From: Carya illinoinensis
Lineage: Eukaryota; Streptophyta; Magnoliopsida; Fagales; Juglandaceae
Length of the DNA stretch: 64,000 bases
Reading direction: 5' to 3'
Assembly: GCF_018687715.1 (NCBI RefSeq)
Contig: NC_056765.1
Span: 13,072,001 to 13,136,000, forward strand
Shown here: one piece after another, positions 55,035 through 64,000 of the stretch
Position numbering within the stretch: the first letter of the stretch is position 1
Layout of the letters: each line of letters opens with the position of its first letter
Translations under genes and position numbers: made by a program
Notes under the pieces: generated by a model
What the model was told of the DNA's origin: nothing
The model's input: the letters and a program-made list of their open reading frames with translations, nothing else
Database searches by the model: none

Positions 55035-56960
55035 TTATTCAAAAGATGGCTCTAACTCGAGACTGCAGTTTGGGACTTGGGCCACTGCTAATACTTTAGA
55101 AATCATGTGCATAGTCGGCCTGAATTCTAGAATGCCATTTAAGCATTTAGTAGCAATCTCTATAACCCTTATGAGCTCGGCCTCAACTTGGGGTGTTGGA
55201 AATGGAAGGCGTTGGTCCAACACATCTTTTAGTTGAATGCTCATCTTAATTGATTGATCAGATGACTTAACTGAGGAGATGAAATCATTCGATACTTTCC
55301 ATTATCACTTCTAATGCCAACATGATTGAACTGAAATATTGTATATTTTATACATTTATGACTAATATATTTTATTTATTTTATTACATTATTATTAGTT
55401 TTATATGAAAAAAATGTTAAGATGAATAAATCTGAGTTGTGATTTAAATTGGTTAATAATATGGTTTATACTTAATTTTAGAATTAGTGATTTAATTGAG
55501 CAATTTTTCTTTATATGCACAATATAAATTTTTTTTATATATTTTATTCTTCTTATTTTATTTATCTTTATATGCAGTGGTCAAAAGAAATGGAAGTTTG
55601 GAGTTATTAAAAGTTACACGCTGAGACACAGAAGGAATTCTTTTTTGTATTGGGCATTTCGCGCCACAAAGGATATATATTGGTATTGGAACTTCAACTG
55701 AGAGACGAAACCAAAAAAAGAAGAATTCATTTCATTTTGGGCTTGACCGCACGGATTGAATTAGAAAGAAGGGCTTTTCATTTAGCTTTTGCACACCGCA
55801 CGGAAGGGATATATATGACTTTGACCTAGGGGGATGGCAACACATTTTATGCATTAATTCATTTCAGCGCCGCACAAAATTTTATCTCTTGGGCATTAAT
55901 TTATTCACGCCGCATACATTCTTTTCTCTAGATGCAATTCACGCACACGGGGACAGATTCATTTTAGGTCTACACTGCAGTGCCATTGAAGAGCTCCAAT
56001 TGAGGGGTCCAACGTCTACTGCTGTCTAGCCTCATCCACTGCTTTCTATCTCCATCACCATTTATCTGGCTTGCTCTTTTTATTCCCTACTTTTTATTAA
56101 ATTTCAATTTGAAGTTTATAGTGTATTCTTGATATTTTTGCCTTAAAAGTTTGGGCTTTTAATTTGCTGTTTATTTTATTTTATGTTAGTTGTTTTTCTT
56201 GTTTCTTTAAGCTTCCATTAAATATGCATTACAATTACATTTTAGATTAATTAAAAGGTAATTAGGACTTAAATAAATTCAATTTTATTATTTAATTGTC
56301 AGATTAATTAAAATTATTTAGCGTAGTTGAGTCCCTAATTGTTAATTTCAATTTGTTACTATTTTTTATTCTATTTCAACACTCAAAAATCTGAAAATAT
56401 GAATCTAGTCTATAACTAGTGCTTTTTTTATTTCTGTGCACTCTTCCATTCATTGTACATACCACCACTTTTGTTTGTGAAACCTTTCACCATTTTATAT
56501 GAGTTTGGATCTAAATAACTGTTTCCGAGGAGACGATTTAGGAATTTTATTCCTAATTATTACACGACATCTTTCTGCACTTGGGATAGACTTTATGCTA
56601 CTCATTTTTGAGTGAGTCACAACACACCAAAGCCATATATATACATCACATTTCTCGGTTATCTTCATTGTATAAGATAGTTCTGAGAAGAAAAAAATAA
56701 AAATAAAAAGAGAACAAACTTGAACTCTTATGCACTACTTCAATGTTAATCTTAGAACAAAATGATAATGAAATAAATTACCTGGTGCTATATATCCAAA
56801 TGTGCCTGCAATGGAAGTCCACTTGGATGAATCTAGCTCTAAAATTTTAGCAGTACCAAAATCTGAAAGATCCTCCTTCATGCTTGTCACTTTGTTCTAA
56901 ATGGGGATGTCGATCTTTATTTTTGCTTCGCAAAATGAGAAGAACTTGGAAGAGAACAAT
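55035..56960 (-). pseudogene. MIK2-like receptor-kinase fragment, split by a solo LTR
   Basis: This is a diverged copy of the 3' half of the intact receptor. The C-terminal kinase end (55035-55244: MSIQLKDVLDQRLPFPTPQ...LEPSFE) is nearly the same as in the intact gene. It reaches 55322, where a solo LTR interrupts, and resumes at 56625. The kinase-splitting intron is kept (56683-56781). Exon 1 homology then covers the activation-loop side to about 56868. There it jumps directly to the cytoplasmic juxtamembrane region (LEQSDKH), losing most of the kinase N-lobe and catalytic loop. Single-base losses near 55290-55300 shift the frame. Upstream LRRs are absent. 54900-55034 also matches the intact gene's 3' flank, so this is a DNA-level duplication, not a retrocopy. 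Confidence 0.88.
55323..56619. mobile_element. Solo LTR inside the receptor-kinase fragment (1,297 bp)
   Basis: It starts TGATTGAACTG and ends GAGTGAGTCA. It is flanked by the perfect TSD CAACA (55318-55322 and 56620-56624), and the uninterrupted site is present once in the intact paralogue (GCCAACACACC, near 24530). No coding region is recognisable. Confidence 0.9.
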
Positions 56961-57336
56961 TAATTGTTTCACCTTGGAACAATGAGGAAAAAAACCCTAT
57001 TTGACAAAGAAATTTTCTCATCCTTATGACTAGCCACATTATGATTATTACGATTATCAACAGGCATGAACAAAAATACTTTTAAAACAAAATAAAAATT
57101 TGCGTCATTCTTGATTCCTCCACTTTGACAAATTATAAGAGATCAAGACACTCGCGTAATGGTTTTTACTATAGTGGGATTATTATGAACCTAAGCCTCT
57201 TCTTCTTCCTATCCCTCTCCAAGAAAGTTTTAATATTTTCTCATCACAAAATGATTATCCACCCGCATTAAAGCATTATCTGCCACTTCTTCTTTTCTTC
57301 CTCAAAACAAAATTAAATTGGATTATGAAGTGAGAA
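56961..57336 (+). other. Remnant of an older retroelement-like sequence, left flank of a solo LTR
   Basis: Read in several frames, degraded protein-like pieces occur (FNIFSSQNDYPPAL, LPLLLFFLKTKLNWIMKWE) up to the LTR border and seem to continue after the LTR at 59673 (see that entry). No intact gene. Confidence 0.35.
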
Positions 57337-59667
57337 TGTGATGCCCCCAAATCCCCATATACAGACACGGGAAAATCGAGACGTCCGGATGATAACAACA
57401 CGGGTCACTACCCTATCGACGAGTGCTAAGTGTGTATATAAGCAACGAATGTGGACGAAGAAACACGCAGCAGATAACGAATGTCACAACTAAGTACCAG
57501 AACTTTTTTTAATTTAATACAAAGCTATTCAAAACATATATATTAAAATATTACAAACTACAAATCTTAATCAAAGCCAACAGCAAGACATAACTTCCAC
57601 TCAATACTCCGGTGGAGCTGCATCCTCGGGTTCAGCCTCCTTCTCCTCTTCGATCTTTGCACCAAAATCTACGATACCAAAAATGGTGCCGCAGGTAAGT
57701 AAAATCCACACACCACTTGATAAAAAACATATAGAATTCAAACAATATGCATGAAAGAAAAGCCAATGCACATGTCCCGTAAAACTATATTTTTCCACGC
57801 ACGCCAAAAACCCATTTGGCCCACAAAAACATATCGCTTAAAACCAAGCCTCGCCATTATCCCAGATAATGGCCCAAACTACCATTTTTCCAAAAAATGG
57901 ATCACAAAGTCTCAAAACTAAATCTCACCATTATCTCATATAATGGCCCAAACTACCATTTTCCCAGAAAATGGATCACAAAACCTCAAAATCAAATTTC
58001 GCCATTTTCCCAGAAAATGGCCCGCATCTAAAAACCATAAAACCGATCCAATTATGCATGCACCATGATCTCCCCTAGGGATCATCTGCACACCCTGGCT
58101 CTGTGTCACACCGCATGTAACAACTACGCGTGTGACACCTAAACGAGCGATGCCCAGACTCATGCCCAGCGCGTACCTGGCCAGGCCATCCTCTAGTCCC
58201 CGCCACTCTAGGGACCACGGAGTCGACACGACAGCGTTACCGTATCGTGCGATCCGGTCGTCGCCCTACGACAACCCAGGGGATGTCACTTAGTATTATC
58301 CACTCCCGAGTGACCAGAGGAGCTCCACAGAGATAATAACCCATCCCAACTTGGGCTCGTGAGACACGCACCTGAAATCCATTTACGCCAATAAAACACG
58401 ATTTTCTCAATTAAAATAAAACGCACGCGCATACACCATGTAAATACAATCTCAATGCATAAAACAACCAACCAATCACAAATAGCCAAACCAAGCAACT
58501 CCATCCTCAATTCATCCGACCTCCGAACTCCTCGGACTCAGTCCGGAATCAACCAACCAACAGCAAATATTTATTATAAGAGCAAAATATATTTAAATCT
58601 AAAAGTAGAGTTTGGAAAATACTTACAGCGCTATATGGTATTTTTCAAAAGTTCGTGGCGTTGCAAACGACGGAGGAAAAGCAACGTAACAATGTAATTT
58701 ACACTGTGGCCGTGGGTAATAAATTACCCACTTTCAAACGGGGACAAACCAAGGCACGAAATTGATAAGAAAATGCCTTGAGATATTTATAAACTTAAAG
58801 GAAACGAGTTTTGGTCGTGGGTGGCGGTGGAAGCGGAAAAAGTTCAAATCGGAGTCGAGCTCGTGGGAGCTGCTCCGGCAACGGATCGAGGCCAGAATTG
58901 GGTGGTTTAGGTCGGCAAGAGGTAGGGGAAGAAGTTGTGAAAAGATGGTGGCCGGAGGTGGTGCGACAGCGCCGAAATCGGTGAAAAACCGTGTGGCTTG
59001 GAGGAGCTCGTGGTGGCTAACGATGGCTCGGATGGAGGTGAAACTTGGTGGGGATGTTCACCGGTGAGAAGGGAAGAAAACTGGGTGGGTGGTGTAGGCC
59101 ACACCGCCGGTGAGCTGTGGTTCTGGGCTGCGAAAGTAACGGGCGACAGGGGGAAAAAACAAAGCAGGTGCCGTGACTTCCAGGGGCTCGTGGCAGCTAA
59201 CGGCTGGTCCGATGGCTCTGAAAATTGGTGGGGATGATCTCTGGTGGGAGGGGAAGAGTATGGTGGGGGTGGTGCACCACACGGATGCCGGAAGACGGCG
59301 CACCGGGTGGTCAAAGGGGCGACGACGGTAAGGAGAAAAGGAAGAAGAGCTGCTCGGGGAGAGAGAAAACGAGGAAGAAAAGAAGAAGAAAAAGAAAGAA
59401 AAAGAAAGAAAAGAAGAAAAAGAAAAGGAAAAGGGAAAAAGAAAAAGAGAAAAGAAAAGAAATGAGGTCCAATGCTCACTCTGGAAACCAAAAACAGATC
59501 CGCCGAAAATGATATTAAAAATTGTAAAACGACAAAATAAATTAAACAAAACATCAAATAAATTAAAAACCAATTAAAATATATTAATTTAAAATAAATA
59601 AACCAATATATTAATTAAATTAAAAACAACCCTTCAGTAGAAATACGCGTAAAAGCGGGTCATCACA
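57337..59667 (-). mobile_element. Solo LTR, Ty3/gypsy, same family as 33169-35294
   Basis: 2,331 bp, TGTGATGCCCCC to GGGTCATCACA, with the perfect 5-bp TSD GAGAA (57332-57336 and 59668-59672). It is colinear with the LTR at 33169-35294, including TGACCAGAGGAGCTCCAC, the GGTGGC-rich zone and the purine tract (59340-59465). It has five short hairpins at 57850-58022 where the relative has three. The open frames inside are not genes. Confidence 0.9.
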
Positions 59668-59672
59668 GAGAA

Positions 59673-60446
59673 TATGTTATCAAACCTCATCCTTCTTTCA
59701 ATACCATCGTGTTCCTAGCCCACCAAGTCTCTATCAAATGGTGGGAAAAATATAATTATGATCACATCGTAAAAATGTTTTCAAAAATTACCAAAGCCCC
59801 TGAAATTATAGTCTAGCGGAATAGATTTCAGGTCCAATTAGCATCCATTACTAGCAAGAAAGACTTGAAGAAATTAGATAAGGCAATGTCATGAATCTCA
59901 AACAACAATGATGAAGAAGACCCACTGCAGCAAGTCAAATTATCTCCATCACAACAAACCAACTCATCACCAGTTAAACAGACCTCTCATTCTCATAACA
60001 ACTCATCTTACCATCTAGTACATCTAATGGACTCTCAAAATCCATTTGATCTGGAATTTACAGATTATGATCCAGAAGATTATTGCTTTCTTAATTATTC
60101 AACATGACAGACAAAAGCTGAAATATTATGGATTATTGTCAAGAGCATTATCTCTTCAGATCCACCAATGCATAAAGACAATCAACTTCAAGCATTATCA
60201 TATTACTATTCAACTCCACTCAGTAGCATTATTGGTTCCACTCGTCCATTATCCACCGACGCATGAAGACAAAACTTTAGACATGCATTATTGATTTCTG
60301 TATAAAAATTGTTGTTTTAGTGTTGATAAAAGAAAGTTTGTAACCAAGTGAAGGCATTCAAAAAAATCTTATCTAAAGTCCTTCCTTTCTCTCAATCCTC
60401 ACTTCCAAAATACTCTCTTTGTAAAACTTTCTTCATGTCTTATATA
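59673..60446 (+). other. Right-hand remnant of the older retroelement-like sequence
   Basis: Degraded frames continue from the other side of the LTR (IKWWEKYNYDHIVKMFSK, then YYSTPLSSIIGSTRPLS). The style, with WIxxWEY followed by KWWxKYN, is like gag- or coat-like proteins of plant retroelements or pararetrovirus-derived sequences, but I cannot assign a family. Stops are frequent and nothing functional remains. Confidence 0.3.
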
Positions 60447-60850
60447 TCTACAAGAAAATCAGTCTTTTCCAGCACTAGAATTTGTCGAAAAAATCCAAAA
60501 ATCGTGGCAAATAAGCTTTTCCATCGATTTCAAGCCTACGCACATTGGATGCCAAAAACTATGAGACAACTGCTTTTTACCAACGATTTGCAATAATTAT
60601 CGAAAATCAAATTATTTTCAGCTAGTTTAAATTGCCACAAATAGTGAATACAAATGCCAGCAAAAATCCCTACGGTTGGTGATATTATCGTTGGGAAAAA
60701 TTATTTCCAGCTAATATGTTTTGCCAAAAGTGTATACAATTTTGCCACAAAAATCATGTTGCCTGTTTGCGATGATTTCTAAAATGGTTGGAAGTGCTCA
60801 TTTCCGGTGACTAAAATTCGTCAAAAATAGTCTTTTACAAAATAAAAAAA
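60447..60850. mobile_element. CACTA-like MITE
   Basis: The left end TCTACAAGAAAATCAGTC resembles the CACTACAAGAAAA terminus. The right end on the minus strand reads TTTTGTAAAAGACTATTTTT, similar to the opposite CACTA end. The interior repeats GCCACAAA, GCCAAAA and TCGACA-like words typical of subterminal repeats. No transposase. Confidence 0.5.
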
Positions 60851-61877
60851 ATTGCTAGTGAAACTGTAAGGCTGTCATAGCCTAAACAGTTAGGTCAAAT
60901 GTACACAACTTTGACAACTTTCAAAGGTAATATTAGTTAGGTCAAATGTATAATTCACTGCCATTACAACCTGTGAAGGAGAGGAGTTGGCCTGAAAACA
61001 CATGTTGAACTTTAACAAATTATAAGTATACTAAAACATAAATAAGAAGCAAGCAAAAACTGCACCATAATTGGCAACACATCTAAATTCAATAGAAAAA
61101 GCAGCTAGAAGTGAGAAACGTTCAAAATCAAACTATCAGTTTGAACTGATCATATTTATTATCAAGCAAAAGCAAATCAAAATACTACCCCACATGAAAT
61201 CTACTAATGACAGCTTCCTCTCAAAATGACTAAATTTCTCTAAAGCCACCAGCAAAGTGAAAGGTGGGAGCCAAAATCAGAGATATGGACTTCGTTATAT
61301 AATGCAAAAAACATGAGATCCTGTGAATTGTCTCTTATCTGTAAAACTGCAGCAATATGAAAACATCAATCTATTTTTAACTGCAGCAACATACCATTTT
61401 TTTTTTATCGCTAAACTGAAGCAACATACTTCAACAAACAAACATTACACAAAAAAATCCCAATAAAAAAACAATAATTATATGAATAGTTTCCAAGTTC
61501 ATAACATCTATAAATTTGTACACACTCTCATTAAGACTTACTAACTACTCTCATCAAACGCAATTTTTAATCTCTCTATCTGTTCAAAGTGCAATAAATT
61601 ATATCATCATTGTTATAATAGATTATCTCTCTACAAATAGGCCCTTCCTACAGTTGTTGCCATTCTGCAATATCCTTGCCTACTTGGACTAGCCTCAGTA
61701 GCTCCTTTTTAAGGGAATTCATTACCCCTCAAATGGCACTTGCCAAGGACCAAATGCCATAGGCCAGAATTATATTATCTTAATCTCTTTAGATAACAAG
61801 CCAGACCTCAATTTTTATGCATCTTAAACAAATTGACGTTGGTGACAAGATTAATGAAGTTAGATATGGTCTTAATA
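60851..61877. other. Intergenic, no gene
   Basis: AT-rich with no frame, RNA gene or element end recognised. Confidence 0.6.
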
Positions 61878-61886
61878 TTGTGAAAT

Positions 61887-62138
61887 TTTCTTTTTTTTTA
61901 TGTCGAGGAACCTCTCCAAAGCATGGCCCTTCGGACCCACCCCTACAGAGTAAATCCTGGTCATGTGTACCGCATCCTCAAAAGTTTCCATATACGAAAC
62001 TGGTTAAATTGCTGGATTTTCACCAGAGAGTGTAGCCACAAAGGATTATTTACACCCATGAGGTGTTGAACCTTGGACCTTAAACAAAGTGATATCCCAA
62101 GACCAAGGCCTTTACCACTTGGGCCAACCTCTTGGAGG
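61887..62138 (-). mobile_element. tRNA-derived SINE
   Basis: On the minus strand the head has a perfect pol III A box, TGGCCCAAGTGG (62115-62126), and a perfect B box, GGTTCAACACC (62062-62072), about 43 bp apart. The 3' end, near 61887-61900, is an A-rich tail. The flanks carry the 9-bp direct repeat TTGTGAAAT (61878-61886 and 62139-62147). The length of ~252 bp fits plant SINEs. It encodes no protein; LINE enzymes move it. Confidence 0.85.
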
Positions 62139-62147
62139 TTGTGAAAT

Positions 62148-62420
62148 CTTTTGTTATAAGGAGAGAGAACAAAAGCTTTAAAGAAGCAGTGCACCAATGA
62201 AAATAAGAAGCCCAAGCCAAAGTCAAGTTCACCTAAGTAAGAAAATATTGGTCAGACTCCTAGAGGAACACTTCTCTCTATTTGGGAGCCTAAATGGGAG
62301 CTTTAGATTCCTCCCCTTCTCCCCACAAATAACCCTTCTATTGGATTAATAAACCCCACAAAAAAATTAAGCTTTACTATAAGGATTAATTATCATCAAC
62401 CCACTCCAAGTTCTACCAAC
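62148..62420. other. Intergenic, no gene
   Basis: Nothing recognised. Confidence 0.5.
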
Positions 62421-62440
62421 TTGAGCAAAACCGAGCACTT

Positions 62441-62463
62441 TTTTTTTTTTTTTTTTTGATAAG
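62441..62463 (-). mobile_element. Minimal LINE (or SINE) tail insertion with ~20-bp TSD
   Basis: A poly(T) run plus GATAAG, i.e. CTTATC plus poly(A) on the minus strand, sits between two ~20-bp direct repeats (62421-62440 and 62464-62483; 18 of 20 positions identical, starting TTGAGCAAAA). The sequence before the tail equals the last bases of plant L1 elements. Confidence 0.7.
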
Positions 62464-62483
62464 TTGAGCAAAATCAAGCACTT

Positions 62484-63412
62484 AGAACCAGCGAATACAT
62501 TACAAAGAAAAAACCAAAATAAGCTAGAGGAGGATTTACAGGAGGTGAGGTGATAAGCAAACCCATTAAGGAGGACTTCAAGTTCTAGCAATCAACTTGT
62601 TGTTTGGTCTTTTCTCCTTTTCACTTTCAATTTTTTTTAAAAGAATACCATGAAAAGGAAATCATAATGCAATTAAGAACAATCTAAACAATAAGACTGG
62701 AATTGAAAAGCTTCCTAGACCCGTAGCTAAAATACAAGTAGTAAGGTAAAGTTGGAAGTTAATGGAATAAAATTTTGTATTGAACTGTGTCTCTTTCAAA
62801 GTCCATGACAGTACTTATATTTCATTCTTGGTGATGGTTCACTTTATAGAACCCCTTTCATCATTACTATAATATATTCGGTAGCCTTTCTAAAAGGACG
62901 TATATGCCAGATGAACGATAGATAATGGCATTTCCATGGGCATCTAAAGAATATTACAACCAAAAGGTGTGGACCATTCTGACATAAGTCTAAAATAATG
63001 CTGAATAAGACCTGCACATTTTGTTATTATAGAAAGGTGCTTAAGGTGAAGTGTAATGCTGGGAGTTAAACTCTAGATCTCTTCTTCAGATAAAAATTAA
63101 AACTAATGGAATGAATTGAATTAAATCATCAAATTTATATTCTAATACGTTAAAAACCACATAATGTCATCTATTTGTTAAAACAAATAGATGTACTTCA
63201 AGTTTTGACATTAGTTAACACAATTCATCATCAAACACTTTCAACGTAACATTTTTCCATTACAGTGTGTGGGAGGGTTTTGTTCTGCTTTCTTTCCCTA
63301 TACGAATCATGTGCATTGTATTTTTGTAATTTAGCAATGATACTTCAATGTTAGTCACAAAAGCGTTTAGCATCAGAATGATAGAAACTAAACTTTGGGA
63401 AGAGAATTTTGA
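62484..63412. other. Intergenic, no gene
   Basis: AT-rich. The kinase domain expected downstream of the LysM-kinase fragment is not present here. Confidence 0.55.
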
Positions 63413-63790
63413 TACCTTCTGTAAGATCTTGAGCTAATCATAGGCATTCGACTTCATCGTCTTGATGAAATAGACTTCCCCATCAATGCTCCCCTTGTAC
63501 ACAGACCCCTGAATCAAGCAACTCTCGCTAAATCCATTAGTGGCTTCTATCAAATCTTCAATCTTAAACACTTTGTACTTGTCCAAGCAATCTGAAACAT
63601 CTGCCATCAAGTTCTCCATTCCCATCAACCCCTTCCCTTCCTTACCCAAAAGCTGCCTCTGCTTCTCCAAATCTCGCCCACTCTCCTTTGTTGTTCTTCA
63701 ACCCATACTCTCTATAAACCCATAAGCCACTAAGCACAAGTAGCAAGAACCCGGTAATTCCCAACCCAATGGCCAAGCCTCTAACAGATA
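63413..63790 (-). pseudogene. LysM receptor-kinase fragment (LYK4/LYK5-like)
   Basis: On the minus strand the region from about 63790 encodes a membrane span (GLAIGLGITGFLLLVLSGLW), then a juxtamembrane part. After a single-base frame change near 63695 come LEKQRQLLGKEGKG, SDCLDKYKVFKIEDLIEATNGF and CLIQGSVYKGSIDGEVYFIK. This order and wording match LysM receptor kinases of the LYK4/LYK5 group, which act in chitin perception. The frame meets TAG in place of the Glu of the usual NAYEELKILQK, then homology ends at a donor-like AAG|GTATC. LysM domains and the kinase body are missing. It is a fragment, not a working receptor. Confidence 0.75.
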
Positions 63791-64000
63791 AATTTAGAAA
63801 AGTTGTAATGATAAAATGAGATTAATTATTTTCCAAATCCAAACAGGGCTTTAATCTCTTTGTAAGTATTATGTTTTTAATGAAGTCAAACTTATCAGCT
63901 ATGATTTTTATCTTTTATATTTATATTATTAATAATTCATGCATATGGTCAGTTATACCGCCTGTATATATAATTTCATGTATATGGTTGGTTATACCAC
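63791..64000. other. Intergenic to window end
   Basis: AT-rich. A short tandem pair (TTCATGCATATGGTCAGTTA and TTCATGTATATGGTTGGTTA, about 40 bp apart) ends the window. Confidence 0.5.

Noticed and set aside
58762..59573. Long overlapping frames on both strands (up to 216 codons)
   Set aside because: They are within the solo LTR 57337-59667 and are caused by low-complexity AAG/GGTGG sequence.

Overview
The window looks like nuclear DNA of a woody eudicot. Spliced plant receptor kinases, plant-type LINE, copia, gypsy, MULE and hAT elements, and AT-rich intergenic DNA all point that way. The style of the repeats suggests Fagales (walnut, oak or birch relatives), but that is inference. Most of the 64 kb is transposable elements, often nested, and many boundaries can be fixed by exact target-site duplications (TSDs).

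Layout. 1-1387: 3' end of a LINE. 1716-13028: an 11.3-kb Ty1/copia SIRE-type retrotransposon (TSD AATGT) with decayed gag, pol and an extra post-pol ORF; a 1.26-kb solo LTR sits inside its 5' LTR. 13029-20500: gene-poor DNA with MITEs, a probable copia LTR plus GC-rich leader, CACTA-like ends and a hAT-type MITE. 20530-27180: a MIK2-like LRR receptor-kinase locus on the minus strand, made of a kinase-less pseudogene with an expanded 144-bp LRR array and one apparently intact two-exon gene (931 aa). 27190-33090: repeated copies of the receptor upstream region, two arrays of a ~184-bp tandem repeat, a solo LTR and two LINE pieces. 33169-36064 and 36648-39945: an internally deleted Ty3/gypsy element and a 3.3-kb solo LTR. 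40000-44512: MITEs and another gypsy-like LTR. 44934-45649: a two-exon gene for a 61-residue secreted peptide precursor. 48119-52375: a MULE with a FAR1-like transposase pseudogene. 54870-56960: a receptor-kinase fragment split by a solo LTR. 57337-59667: a solo gypsy LTR. 60447-64000: a CACTA-like MITE, a tRNA-derived SINE, a minimal LINE insertion and a broken LysM receptor-kinase fragment.

How the parts relate. The candidate working host genes are the receptor kinase (24244-27136) and the small peptide gene (44996-45649). The peptide gene is followed within about 350 bp by another copy of the receptor upstream module. The receptor locus appears to have multiplied by local duplication and then been broken by deletions and solo LTRs. 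Five solo LTRs and one deleted element show that loss of retroelement DNA has been frequent here. No CRISPR array, operon, rRNA or intact tRNA gene is visible.
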